A DNA stretch of 64,000 bases, taken from contig CM070874.1 in NCBI GenBank assembly GCA_036365515.1, positions 112,579,235 through 112,643,234 on the forward strand, given 5' to 3'. The DNA is from Torymus aiolomorphi. Lineage: Eukaryota; Arthropoda; Insecta; Hymenoptera; Torymidae. Below, in pieces: positions 37,801 to 51,313 of this stretch; within the stretch, counting starts at the first letter, position 1, and every line of letters starts with the position of its first letter. The position numbers were made by a program, and so were the translations under genes. A model generated the notes under the pieces. It did no database searches. It had not been told where the DNA came from and saw only the letters and a list, made by a program, of their open reading frames with translations.

Positions 37801-40800
37801 AATAAGCAACAGCAAAATTTGTTCAATTTTCATTCTTTTATTAGTCAAAATTGACAAAGCTAAAACTGTTCTCTTCGAATGGCTTTTTTTTTACTAAACA
37901 ACGCTACAAAAAAAACCATCTAATGGCTTTTAATGATGGAAATGGAATATAATCAAATTCCAGTTTATTCCTGTACCAACTAGCGTATAAAAAAAAGTCC
38001 AACAATATCTGCGAGAAATTCCATTGAGATTCGATAAATTAGCTCTGTTATATACAACGGAAAACCGGAATGCTATTAAAATCTACTGGTTCATAATATT
38101 CCAACCGTTTATAATAAAGGCCCATTGTGCAATAAAAATTCAATGCACGATTAAAAAAAAAATGTGAAAAAAAAAACATTAGCAATAAACACTTTGAAAA
38201 GACCTACTTTTTTCTTTTATTTTCCTACCTAAATCATGAAGCTACAAGCTATTTTTCCACCTACGGCAGTCAAAACAAAACTTGTCTATTTATATCTACA
38301 TCGCCCCACAACTAACACAGATAACCCAGCAGCATCCTCTCTATACCACACAGAAAGAAGCCCCCTCTTATCCTATACATCCTCAACTCACTCTTCTTCT
38401 TCTCGGCCTCCTCGAGCCGCTTCTGTGCCCACTCATTGAACGAGGGCATATCCTCGTGGGGCTCACTGCTGCTGCTCGGACCCGCGGTGACCAGGGTATC
38501 GAGCATTGCCGCGGCACCGGCCCCGTCGGCCGTCAGCTGTGCCCGCGCCGCGCTGTCGTTCAGCTCCGGCGCCGTCGTCGGCGGCTGCGGCATGTCCTCT
38601 GTTGGCTCGTCCTGAAAGAATATCACATAGTTGCAGTTATTTTTGGATGTTCCAGAGGAGATGCGTCCGCTTCAATTTCGCGTGCTGGCATGGGAGCCAA
38701 ATCTATTAAGCGCAGGTATTTCGGAGAGAGTAAATAAGCATCCGCGTGTATGAGTATATGAGTTTTGAGACGAAATTGCAGTTGCGCAAGTGGGGATACA
38801 GCTGTAAGGATTATTTACACGTGAAACGAAGTATTGAATGTGTATTTTCTTTTCTGAAATAAAGTGAAAAATTCACATATTTTTATCGCTAAACTTATAT
38901 ATTGTCATATTAGTAAAAGGTCATTCATATACAGAAGGAAACATAATTCAACAGTTAAAGGGACGTTTCTAGATGATGTCATCCCACGTGTTTCGGAAAA
39001 GGGAGAGAAATGTGTCTATTGATACCCGCGGAAAGGCCGGGAAGAAATGGATGCCATCAAATATTTCCAAGATGATTCACTAAAGAAATATATATTCAGC
39101 CTACTTCTTTTTATGTGCTATCTAAGAAACGTCTCTTGTACTTTCGTTTCTCGACATTTTAATAATTGTGTTTTACTCTGTACATTTTTATATTTTCTGA
39201 CAAAAATGTAAATACAATTTTCTGAAAAGTTATATAAAACATTCAAAAAGCGATACTAGCTAATTGCATAATTTTTACGTTAAAATAGTTTACTTATATA
39301 ACGATTGGAAAAAATAAGAAGTTTAAGCATTGTTTTAGTTATCACAATGGTTATTCATGCATCTAAAAACTTTTTTATTACCTAATAAAAAGGCACTGTG
39401 AGAAATTACCTAACAACGCCGACAACGATATTATAACATACAATATTCATTCTAAAATAATAGCCTAACAATTTATAATATTTGATGTGTACAATAAATA
39501 AGACAGGTAAACTTGACACATATCCATGCATTTTTATGACACGTTTCATTTCAAAATGGCCTTTTTATGATACAAATACGCGCGAAATATGATTACGTGA
39601 TTTCATTGCGCTGACAGCTGCCAAAAGATGTTATCTCGGCATCATATTCTGTCTAAAAGCCTTCCGCTACGAAAAATTTCATTTCATACCTACATTCCAA
39701 TCCTATTAAAACCTCTACTATACTTACTCATTTCTATCCTACACAAAAGAGAAAAAAAACTCAATCCTTACTCTCTCACTCTCCTCTGGCCCATGCACCT
39801 TCTCCATCCTGATCTCATCCCTTATACTGCTCGCGCTCTTCTGCTCGGCCCTCACCACGACCACGACTTCCCCGTCCTCTTCATCGAAGTACCCATCCCC
39901 TGTGTCATTCGCAGATCCACTCCCATTCGCAGTTTCCTCGAGGAGCTGGGAAATGCGCACGAGGTTACCGTCGGACGGCTGCTGCTCATCGTCGTGGGAC
40001 ACGTTGCCCTCGGATTTGGCGCGGAAGTCAGCGCGACCCGTCGCCAGGCTCTGCAGACTCGCTGCCGAATTGTCGACGAGCGTGAGGACAACCGGAGGCC
40101 CGCCATCAGATATTCTGTTGATAAGAGGAAATGGTTTTTTTCGTTAGGTGGTCATGGGTAAGAGCGATGATGATTTGAGTTAATGTTGGTTGGAGTTGAG
40201 GAAGTGTTCCAGTTTTGGGGGGCAAGCCGAGGTCGTGTATATATTGCAAAATGATTTTCGGTCGTAATTTGTGTTATGAGGAAATATTTACTGAGAAATG
40301 GTGTATGAGCAGATCGTTGGAATTGAAACACTTTCAGAAATTCCACAAAGGAACTGTATTACGTCAATTACGTGTATTTTTATAATCCCTTGTCCAGAGT
40401 TCACGGTTAATCTACTGTGTCTAATGCTTCGGGCTCTTTATTAAAAGCCGCGACAAACTTTTTTTTTTTAACAATTAGGGGCATCATAATAAAAATGTTT
40501 TCCGATAATTGCGGGAAAATTCTTCATCGATCATATATAATGTCAAGGTCTGACAAAAGAAAAAAAAACTGAAAGTAATGCCCCTTTATGATTTCGCTAT
40601 AACGTATTGATGACCATGACATTGACTGTTGAAACGTTAACTAACAAACTATTTTTATTCCCTTTCCTTTATGCATATACTTGACCTGATGGGAAGAAAA
40701 TCGATAGCTTTTGCGGTTAAATGTTTTCACATCATCGTCTGAACGATTAACAATAATATTGTTTAACAAAACTTATTAATGTAGAGTAACATCAGAATAT

Positions 40801-42700
40801 AAAGTTCTTGTGCAAAAATATTATTTTTATAATAAAAAAGATAAAAATATGGATTAATTTTATAAATGTAACTCGCAGTTATTGATATATTCATTATACC
40901 TATACTTAGAAAATCTTGTAAGAAATAAATAATGTCAGTTTCTGACGAATAGACCAATTTCCTTATTTACATTGGATTTTATTTTTAGTCTACTATAAAA
41001 TCACACGATCTCTATAGATTAAAGTTATTTTTTACTGTACTAAGACAAAATTTGGGCGAAAGGATGGTCAGATGATGCCAAATACATTTGCAAAATCTAA
41101 TGTAAACTTATGCATATAAGAATATACGTATGGCTTCAAAGATTTTCATAAGCTGATTTAAGTTTTTTAATATCTTAGCTTATTTAAGCCGTCTTAGAAA
41201 CGCATTATTTTTTACCAGCTTAGAAATTGTCTAATGCGATATATAATACAGTCGTTAATGCTATATTTCCTATCTCACAATTATTCAGTTCATTTAACAT
41301 GCGATATCTCAAGAAACTACTATCTAATAATTAGCCGTAACAAAAAGTTAATTAATCGGCTTCTTTACTTAATGTACATGAATAGTGCATGTAATTAAAA
41401 AACTTCACGTTCAAACCTACAAAAGCACTGATCTGTTGAAAACGATGGAGCTAAAAAAAAAAAAGAAAAAAAAAAAGAATTTCATTTCAAGCGCCAACTT
41501 TATTCGCTTCCCAGGCGTTTATTGAATTAATTCATTAATTAATTAGCTAAGTATTAATCCGCTCTCTCTACACTTTTCTAGAATTTTACGCGAAACAAAA
41601 AGTCAATTTAGCGTGGAGCGTTGACTGCGTAATAATTTCAAGGACGTAATTAAATCGAGGAAATGAGAACCCGTCTGCATACCTAATGTAGTACAAAAAA
41701 TAAACGAAGACGATCGCTCGATTGTAAGGTATTACCACTACTAGTCTACTCTCCCTCCCTCTCTCTACGATTGTGTGTAGAAAGAAAAAATAACGGCCTT
41801 TCAATTAAAAATAGCTTTGGTATGACACACGTGGGAGGCATACTTTTACTTTTACTTCCCACGTCGACGATATCGAGCATTCGTTAAGGTAAACGACCGG
41901 GTTACCGGCTCCTTATAAGGACGCTGACGAATTCTTACGCGCGAATGTTTCATACATCGAATTGTCTTTGCTCGATATACAAATCGTATTGTTGTTAACG
42001 AAATAATTATTTTGTTTCATTGATGTATACTTTGTTTCCTGCCATTATTTAAGAACATTCAAAATTGAAGTTTCGTAAAGTAACTTTACATGATTATTTA
42101 TTCTAAAACCTAAAAATATTAATATTTTATATTTTCTAAGAGGTAAACAAACACTTAAATATTACAACGTATATATAGATTATGAAGATGGTAAACAATG
42201 CATATATGCTTTTAAAACCATTATAAGTATTATCCTCCTGAATCCGCTTAGTATTCCAGAACTTTTAATTCAATTAACAATTAACGGACGCGGCGTGGCG
42301 AATTAAAAGTACCAAATAAAAAGGAGGAAGAAAGAGGGCGGATCTTGGTAAATTCAGAAAGACATAGCGCAATTAGCCACGCGGCAAAGACCTAAGAGTT
42401 TCAATTAGATAAATGTGGGTGGGTGTCGTAACATTCCTGCGTGCTCCACTTCGAGTGTCTTTGGGTCACCGTTCACGTCTCTATTCCCGTATTTAAATCG
42501 ACTATAATTTTTTTCGACGCGACGAAAACACGTTTTTACGCGTTTATTGGTAACAATGCGTGAGTGGCCCCTAAAAATTCTGTTTGCGCGACAGCTGCCT
42601 TTGATAAGAGCCTGTGACATTAATTTTAATTTTCCTGTTTGGAGCTGAACCTTAGCTCTTTTTTTATTCTAAAACAACACTGTTATATTTAACATTCTTA

Positions 42701-42756
<56 letters not shown>

Positions 42757-45700
42757 GCGAAACCTAATTTATTAATTTTAAAAATAGAGTTTGGAAGCGC
42801 ACGTGCGATTCGTGCTGATGCAAAACTGGAAGAACTCAGCGTAATCCAAAACTATACCATGATCTCGAAAGAATTTCAATTTATTCACGTATAAATAACA
42901 AGTCATCGGCGCGCTGCGCGGAGAGCATCACAGGCGCCTATGTAAATGAAGGCGAACAACATTACGTTACGTATTGAATCAAACACGTCAATAACCTTAC
43001 TAATGCTTCTCCGCTAAACTACGCATCGCAGTCGCGCGGGGCATTAAGAACCGTCTTGACAAACAATTGAGGCTTTCACGACGAGCTATAATGCGTCGCG
43101 TCTCGTGGTCACCGTCGTTGATTTGTTTGGCGAAATGTTTTTGATAACGTCAACGGTCTGTGGAACTGGATTGAATGTACAAAACCATATTCCTCCAATT
43201 TATCTATAGAGTGACTACACCAGTATTGGAACAGTCACTAGTTAACGAACATTTTCTTTATATAAATGAAAATATCAAGCTTTCTGTGTATTGTTTATCT
43301 AACATGACGATAATTTTTGAATCCTTGAAAATTTTTATTTCATTTTATACAAAGATTCTGCATAAAAGAAATTATCTTGTTAAGAATAAAATTATAAAAT
43401 CGCCGCTATTAAGTGTTTATTCACTGGCGATGTATTCCTTCACTGGTGAAACGTATTTAGATACTAAGATTGCGTGTTCCTTTACTGGTTTTTAGGAGAT
43501 ATTTACAGATTTTCATTAAATAAAATTTTTACTTTGATTCTTTATTCAAAATTTGCTCACCGACGTAAAGTTTGAACATTTTAGAATGTAAATTAAAAAA
43601 AAATTTTACTTTTAATTAATTTTTAAACCACTTAATTAAATAAAAAAGTTAGAATTTCCTTATTTGTTCCTTCACTGGTGAAGTCACCCTACATACGGTT
43701 TGTAATATTCGTATCAGAAGTAGTGACGTTATGTTGGAGATAAAATATATTTGCGTGCTAATGAAGTTTTAATTTAGAACTCTCTCGAAAATAGACGGGA
43801 AAAACCTATATGAGGAATTTTACAGATTATCCACACTTAGAGGGTTCAAAAAATTAAAAAAAAAAAAAAAGAAATTTTGAGGCACACCTCTGAAAAAATG
43901 TTTTCTCGGTCTTTAGCTTATAAAATAGACGAGAAAACTTTCCAACACTCGAAAATCGTTTTGTAACAAGGTTTAAAAAAATGAGCGATTTTTCCCGAAT
44001 TCACTTAATTCTTAAAATTTTGATCATTTTTGGGAATTTTTTGCGATTTTCAAATGCACGTAACTTTGCACAGAACAGACCGATTTTAACGATCTTTAAC
44101 TTAAATTAAAGCTCGTTTCTTCTACATTAGTCGTTTTTGTGGAATATTGATTGGCACCTTAAAAAGCTTACTACTGGCTATTTTTTGTTTATTATTGTTT
44201 TTTTTTTTTTTTTTAAATTTGTCACAAGACCATTTTCGAACGTTGGAAAATTTTCTCGTCTATTTATAACCTAAAGAACGAGAAAACATTTTTTACAGAG
44301 GTGTGCCTCAAAATTTCTCTTTTTTTTTTTAATTTTTTGAACCCTCTAAGTGTGAATAAGCTGTAGAATTCCTCATATTATATGCTATTCGCGTATAATA
44401 AGTTATACTGTAAAAAAATTTTATTGCAACTAAAAACTACTTTTAGCATATAAGAAAAGAATTCTAAATGCTCAAAACAAAAAAAAAGTTTATCATAAAA
44501 AGAAAACAAGTTATTTTTGCCAAATTATAAATAGCATCGCAAAGCCGGCAATTTATCTTAATTTTTTTTTTTTTCATTTCCAGACGATCGTTTCTTTTTC
44601 GCATCACATTAATCACTCTGATAGAAACACAGCTCTCCCGTAAATAAAATAAAATCCTCTCACCCAATTTCGCTCCAATCAATACCTCGACTGCGCGTGC
44701 AGCAGCCTATCAGACCAATTAACGCCCAAGGTGCGTCTGCGTGAAAAATTAAGTAGAATTTGAGGACCTCGAAAATAAACCAACTGATGATGGAGACGGC
44801 CTGCACGCGTCGTCAGGGGGGTCAGACGGAGAACGCACGCATCACGCAACGTATAAAGTAGGTGTCCGAGGCATTATGAATTATGACAATTGCGAATCAA
44901 ATGAAGCACTTAAGGCCCTCTGAAAAGTGGGGATCTTGGAGCTTGCGCCTCGGGGCTCATTATACGTCTCCGCGTTAAAGAAGTTGACTTTCTCAGTCGC
45001 GGCTACGTTAGAGTGAGGCCAGAGCGCACGGGAGAAGGAAGTTGGCGACACATACAAGACGTGCGTTCCGTAGATCTATAGGAAAGACTTTCTTCTTCTT
45101 GCGCACACATTTATTTGGAAGAGGCGAAAATTATGGCGGACGAGGGCAGCAGCGCGACGCGGCCGGCGAACGAGTTCGCGAGGATCAAGGCGGACGTGCT
45201 GCACGTCGTGTCCAAGGACCCGCGCAAAACGACCTTCTACGTCTGCAAAGCCGTCGAAGTGGTCAGTCAGTGTGGCCCAGTGTATTATATATATGGATCA
45301 ATTTTTGTTTTTTTTTTTTTTTTTCGTGTATAATAAGTATAGAGAGAAATGTGCGCGCAAGGCCGTCGGCTACCGGCCGGCCGGGGCGCTTTGCGAAAGC
45401 CATGAGCGCGTGATCGCGGAACTTCCGCGTGAAAAAAAGTGGAGCTTTGGGTATTATGCATGCGCACGTGCCAATCTTAGCGCGCCGCCGCCGATATTAG
45501 TTGTGACAAGTTTTTATGGCCCAATCGTGTAAGTGTGCGCGGTGGTGCTGATATATTCTTGAATGCATAATTCGAGAGTCGTTTCATGCGGGAAATAATA
45601 AATCGTCGGGAATATTAGTTCTTAATAAATTACACGCCGAGTTGGGAGAGATATATTTTTTATGGTCACGGCCTCTAGGCCCGCTTGCGCTCTTTCGCGC

Positions 45701-48700
45701 GCAAGGTTGCCGGAGAATAGAGCGCGCGGTTTAATCATTTAACGCCGTTCGCTAACGTGAAAATTATCTCGGCGTGTTTCATTGAATTGTTAGAGCGATT
45801 TCGTCGAGTTTTCAGAAATGACTGTTCACGATCGGTGTTGAGAGAAACGTTATTTATAAAAAGTGCAGTTCGTCGAAATATGAATTATATTGCATTTTTT
45901 TGAACAAAAAAAAAATATATATATAATATATAAAGTTTATCGCACATGATATACTCACTTGCTCAGCAACGTGCCCACCAGAAACAGACCATACTGCAGC
46001 AGAACACCAAAAACCACAAAACCGACGTACAGCTTCATATCTCTCTTAGCCGCTCGATCGTCCCGCACTACCCGCGTTAAAAAGCATTTCGCTAGAAAGT
46101 CCGCTAGGTACTGCGCGTACGCGTCGCGACACACGAGACAACCGGTCTCCGTCTCTCACTCTCACGCACTGCACACTCTTTACTCTCTCTCTCAACGACT
46201 TGCAGATCCTGTGCGTGGTGGCGATAGGCCTGTCGGACTACCCATTCAGCGAGACGAAGATCCGGCGCAACTTTCTGCACGACTTCACGGACCTCGAGGG
46301 CGCGATCGTCTTCACCTCGCTCTACGGCTTCACGCTGATAAACGCGGTCCTTGTGCTCTCGTACGTGCTCGGCGAGCAATTGCCGAAAAAAATGGTGAGT
46401 CAGTGATGTATATATACGTATTAAGTGGGTGGCAATTCATCGACTAGTATGTGGAACGTTGAGTGAATTCCACGTGGCGATTAGATAACATTGTAAATAG
46501 AGAGTGTCAAGTGACAGGGACTTTCGTGTTTAACAAGTAATAAAAAGACAATGTTAGCTCGCGTGATTATTGGCACAACGTGCCGCTACTCGATTGGCTT
46601 TTTTTTGCGGGAAATTCGAGGAAGAAAGTGGCGTCTTTATATGCACGTCGTCGTTCGTAAGTACACTCAACTGTGGGAGCAGTGCAGCCTAATTTCCTAT
46701 GCTGTAGACTATATCTTTATGACACTTATTCTTCGGGATTAGCTCTATTAAAGTTAATGTTGTTAAAAGTAACGTGCGCGCGCGCGAATATAACCGCTTT
46801 ATGGCATTATTTTTTTAACTTCATTCATAGCCTGAAACTTCACTGTTAAAACAGTTCCACACTTAAAATGCCCACACTCCTATATCGCAAATCCCGATAT
46901 TCTTGCATCAACTCGTAATGGCACTTTTCGGCGATCCCTATTATCTTATCTAAAGCCGCAGGGGTATTATATTGTGGGAAGAGCAAAGAATGAAAACAAT
47001 TTCATCGGAGACTTAGACTCAGCACTTTTTCGCCGAAAAATAAGATAACGGATTCCCCATCCCTATCCACACATTCTCGATCTATTCTACTTTTTTTACA
47101 CACAAATTCGCACTGTCACTCTCGCGCAAACCCATCGCGCTCTAACCGCTCGGCCAAACAGCGAACTGGAACTCGACACGTGCACGTACACTGAGTACTA
47201 TACTACTGCACAGATCGGCCGTCCGAATTAACGTGGCACGCGCAGGTGAACGACCCTCTTCTCCTTCGTTACGTGGTACACTAGTGTTTAATTCTATTCT
47301 CGTCGTCATACTATATGTACTCTATCTTTTGCAGCTGATGATTTTTTCGGGCGCCGCAGCGGTGCTCTGCTGCATCACCGGCGTGCTCCTCATCGTCGAG
47401 GTGAAAGCCCACGAGGACGACATCATACCGTCGCGTAGGCTCGAACAGCTACTGCCAAGCGGCATCGTCGCGATCATCGCCTCGCTCACCTTCGGCTTGG
47501 ATACGCTACTGACGTATAAGTACTTCACCGCGTGATCATGCGTGCTCGCGGAGAGTTTATATGTATATTTAGCGACGAGTTAAAGAGTTCGTTTTTTTTT
47601 TGTATTTTGTGTTTTACTTTTGGTTAACGTGTATCTCTTGAAGTACAATTGTTAAGCGTGTGGAGGTTACTAATGAGCGAGTTTTTACACTTTTTCAAGT
47701 ATTATTATTGTTGTTATTATAACTATGCGATATATTTTTTATGTAGTACCGATATGTATAATGGAGTATAAATATATAAGCCTATTTAAATGTACGAAGG
47801 AGGTCTGGGCTACGTGATTTGTGCTGTGCGGCCTTTATTGCCGTCGTGTCTCTTTCACTCCGGTTTTCTAGGACTTGAAAAATATGGTTCGGCCGTCTGA
47901 GTGACGGAAGTAGTTATCGGGTTATCGGGAAGAATGGTAAATTTCGATTGTTTGACATAAGCTTATCGCGTTACACAATACATCATCGAATACATAATAT
48001 CGGCTGATAAAGTTCCAATAGAGGTGATACAGGCTTCATGTAAAAAGCATATCGCGCAAATTGTTCCGGTATAGTAGGTAATTACAGTCTGCATTATCAA
48101 AAATCATCGGTTGGCGTGTAAAAACTCGGTGTAAAACAACGGACGCGGATAACAATTGCATAATGATTCGCCGGTTACAGCGTAATCGTTACGAAAATAT
48201 TGTATACCTATATATCGTTAGTATATAGGTATAGTGTTACAATTTTTTGGCAAGAAATATGCCGAATCGACAACACTGCCTTATCTTTTATCTTCCGGCG
48301 CATAGTAATTGATTGACACACGAATATCACCTGAGGGCTTCTAAAAATACGAATCTATTTCCTTTAAAACGATTAAGAGGAATGAGACAACGTGGATCTA
48401 AAAAAAATTGACCTTCTTTTCTTTGGCGAATGCAGGGAAGAATACGGTTGCGACAAAAGTAGAACGAGCCGGGTATGGTAAGACCGGATTTGCAGCTGCG
48501 TTTCCCATTTTGCGGCATGAAAGTTAGATAAAACTTTTTTCCCCCGATCTTTTTCCGAATGAAAAGCTGTAAGCTACTTACGTTTTTCGCGATCCCCCTC
48601 CGCGGAAACGTCTCCTCTGCCATTGCCCGAAAAACTTAACGAGGAGAAAATTTATAATTTTATGCGAGATAGGACTTCTTATTTTAAATGGGACGACGTG

Positions 48701-51313
48701 GTTCCCAAGGACGTTCCACTCAACTCCGGGTATTTCTTTTTTTTTGCATTTAAATTTTTGAGAAGGCAAATTTTTAACATTTTTTTGTTGTACCGAATAC
48801 TTTTCTCATCAAGGAAACCCGCAAGCAACTTAATATTTAAATAACTTTATTGTTTCCAATTAAACCACTGGCCTGGAAACTCCAGCCAGCCATCTGAACC
48901 TTAATTATGTTAAGCGAATTCACCTAATCGTCCGCGATGTCGTCACTACTACAATTTTCCCCAACCCAAACTATCAATTCGCCGTAACCGCACTATCCCT
49001 CCACAATTTTATCACGTAACTCTAGACTATTATCGTCGGCGAACTTTTTCTACATCACAGTAGCAGCAGTAGGAGCAGCCTCATTACGAAACCCATCTCC
49101 TCTCCTCCAGGAAGCGCATTGTTGCTGCAGCCGCAGTAGCGGCACCGCGCAGCAGACGGTTTTAATCCGCGGCACGCGACGAGAGTCGGTGCAGCGATCG
49201 ATACGGATTATAGGTACATAGCAGCAGCGCGCGAAAACCGCGAGGCTTCGTCGTCGTCCGTCCGACCTAGACACGAGCGCACGGGCTTTCGGAACACGTG
49301 CTTTTCAGCACACGACCACCAACGAGGTTAATCATCGTGGTGGCACATACATACATGCGCTAGTTTGACGTCAGTTTGTGTGGCGGGGCTGCGATTAGTT
49401 CGCGCGTCAACAATGATAGTGAGGCGCCGGCCGAGACTGATTGCGAAAGATTATTTCTCGCTGAATGTCGAGTTAATGGCACTATGTTTGCGTCGGCTGA
49501 TGTTCCTCATGTGTATGCACGCGCAGACGAGGGAGGGAGCTTATGCGGATGACACGACGGAATCGGTTGGTTTAAATTGATAACGATGTGGGTTTGCGAT
49601 AGTATGATTATTAATTGAGGTGCTGTGTGGACTTACCCTTGGGATAGGTTGGGCTGTTGGGTTAAGCTCTCCTTGAGGATTTCGATCTCCTCCGGAATCT
49701 TCGGCTCGTCATTCTTATTCGGAATATCGAAACTTGCGGATATGGGTGCTTGGATGTCCTGGAAGTGAAAAATTCGAAAAAAATGTATTTACTTGATGAA
49801 TCAGTTGAATTATTTTTTTGAGTGGATTGAAGAGTGCAGGAAATGAGAAATAAAAGTGGAATTGAAATATCTGAATGTATATAATTTTTGGTACTACATA
49901 AATAATTTCTTTTTTATTCATTCAGAATTAATAATGTATTCAGTATGTCAGATATATGAACAAAGATAAGATCAGTTTGTAATTAGACTATTTTATTATG
50001 CATAGCATTAATATTCAATGCAGTTCACATTATTATTTGAAAATTTTTGAAATATTACTTGATAGGTAGGTTTTGGAAGATTAATAAATTAATAAAGGTC
50101 TTATAAAAATATTTTTAATGACATAAATGACTAAGTAATTTTTTTTTTACAAAGAATTGGTAGAATTTGCCTGATATACACTTACTTGAAAAGATTGTTC
50201 CCTTATTTTAGACTTCAAGGGGGTAGGTACTTTGAAGCTAGATTTTGCTTCACTGTCTGACTCCGGGTGCTCCTTGGACTCTTCAATAAAAGACACATTA
50301 TCCTCTTCTTGAAATGCTTGATTTCTATCTGGCCCAATAAATTTGCTATTCTGAATACTCTCAGAAGCGACAATTAGAAAAAGAAGCGCACTGAAATTGA
50401 AAAAAAAAGTGATTCATGAAACTTCACTGATTTAAATATTTCTTCATGAAAATTTTTGTCATTTATTAAATGAATAATCAATGTAAAGTACTATGATCAT
50501 TCTCACACTGAATACAAATTATGTCTCCAACTGTAATAATTCAGTTCTTGATAAATTTATCACAAAAAACTTCTGCATCAACGAATACTTAAAATAACTG
50601 CTCTTCACTCAGACCATTCATTGGAATTACCAAGGAAATGCATAACACTCAGCAAGTATATACATTTGTTCAGCTGCACATAACTGCATGTTGACAAAGA
50701 GACAGAGAGAAAGGCATTGCAAGGTGTTTATTTATTTCAAACAAGCTCTCTGTAGCCAAACAAATTGATCCCACCAATACATCACTCTTAATCCCAGCCA
50801 GCAGCCCATCAGGAATCAAAAACAATTACAAACTACATCCCAGCAGAGACACAAGGAATTACCATTTCTATTTTTAAAATTCCATTGTTGTGAAACTCTC
50901 CAATCAAAGCATACGCACACACAGACACTGAGTGCGACTGCATGCATGAAAACTGAGGAGAAGCATATCAACAAAGTGAAACTCAACACTGCATGCAAAG
51001 TCAGCAGTTGTAATTCAAAAACAAGAATCACGGCGACCCAGAAAATTATTTAAATAACGTTATTACAACTCTCTGATGAGCGTGCACAGGCGCGCGCGTG
51101 AGCTTATGATGCAAATAATACATAGACAAGGCGACGCGACTTGATTAAATGCCCAAAAAGTCTCTCTTGCAGACACGTCTGATGCAATCTCTCCCTCCCT
51201 ACCAATCTCTTCCTCATTGAAGGCGTGAAAAAGGCGGTACAAGACCAGACGTACCTAGACACGACGGACGTGAAGAGCAGCATCCAGTAGACGTGGGACA
51301 CGCAGAGTCTCAT
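31855..51313 (-). CDS. SUCO: SUCO/Slp1-type SUN-domain membrane protein, 13 coding exons, 1,435 aa
   Basis: Exons in transcript order: 51313-51255, 50390-50186, 49758-49637, 40114-39772, 38611-38392, 37227-36976, 36589-36278, 35580-35113, 35033-34663, 34584-33955, 33491-33012, 32809-32339, 32229-31855. The sum is 4,308 nt with every phase consistent. The protein opens with a signal-peptide-like hydrophobic stretch (residues 1-30). An acidic linker and the conserved FNEW (about 301-304) follow, then a SUN domain (about 342-490; NYASPDCGAKI, SRIWFVVELCE, YVSDRYPTRDW, YGSEHFCPISLFRAYGTSEFE). Next come a long Ser/Thr/Glu-rich region, a coiled coil (about 995-1072), a transmembrane helix (about 1085-1103) and a basic, low-complexity tail. 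Family members sit in the rough ER or nuclear envelope; mammalian SUCO is linked to bone formation and yeast Slp1 to folding of membrane proteins. Intron 3 (40,115-49,636) hosts another gene on the other strand. Confidence 0.95.
40165..43808. other. SUCO intron 3, proximal part
   Basis: AT-rich intronic DNA. The first part (40,141-40,260) is strongly G/T-rich on the plus strand. A (CT)n microsatellite lies at 42,700-42,756. A GC-balanced patch at 42,790-43,140 has no coding signal. Nothing else is recognised. Confidence 0.5.
42700..42756. repeat. (CT)n microsatellite
   Basis: A nearly pure CT tract with one TTT interruption at about 42,728, lying in SUCO intron 3. Confidence 0.95.
43809..44377. 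mobile_element. Foldback MITE, about 570 bp, in SUCO intron 3
   Basis: The ends TATGAGGAATTTTACAG and CTGTAGAATTCCTCATA are inverse. The arms continue through CACACTTAGAGGGTTCAAAA, TTTTGAGGCACACCTCTG and GACGAGAAAACTTTCCAAC with their inverses. The outermost 9 bp (TATGAGGAA) equal those of the element at 19,035 while the interiors differ. No coding frame. Confidence 0.8.
45133..47535 (+). CDS. Four-helix MARVEL-like small membrane protein, nested in SUCO intron 3
   Basis: Exons 45133-45261, 46206-46394 and 47335-47535 total 519 nt and encode 172 aa; introns are GT-AG in phase 0. The start ATG (context AAATTATGG) is followed by an acidic, soluble head. Four hydrophobic segments follow: about 37-58 (VCKAVEVILCVVAIG), 77-101 (AIVFTSLYGFTLINAVLVL), 107-130 (LMIFSGAAAVLCCITGVLL) and 146-167 (GIVAIIASLTFGLDTLL). 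The layout and size fit the MARVEL/CKLF-like group of vesicle or junction membrane proteins, but I do not recognise an exact orthologue. It lies wholly inside an intron of the oppositely transcribed SUCO gene and likely has its own promoter in the GC-rich region just upstream (44,990-45,130). Confidence 0.85.
45959..46038 (-). CDS. Candidate signal- or membrane-anchor exon (unconfirmed)
   Basis: On the minus strand an ATG at 46,038 opens 26 codons for a hydrophobic peptide (MKLYVGFVVFGVLLQYG...). It runs into a consensus donor, AA|GTGAGTATATC, at 45,958, phase 2. This is how a first coding exon of a small secreted or membrane protein would look. I could not find a convincing second exon between 40.1 and 45.9 kb on the minus strand, and the surrounding T/G skew of that strand favours hydrophobic codons. 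It lies in intron 1 of the MARVEL-like gene. It may be chance. Confidence 0.25.

Noticed and set aside
36959..40161. Plus-strand open frames opposite SUCO exons (for example 39,628-40,161 and 38,282-38,737)
   Set aside because: They are shadows of the GC-rich minus-strand exons, whose frames and splice sites all agree.
45959..46447. 162-codon plus-strand frame across MARVEL-like exon 2
   Set aside because: It is out of frame with the transmembrane-encoding exon and is mainly skew-driven Ser, Thr, Pro and Arg.
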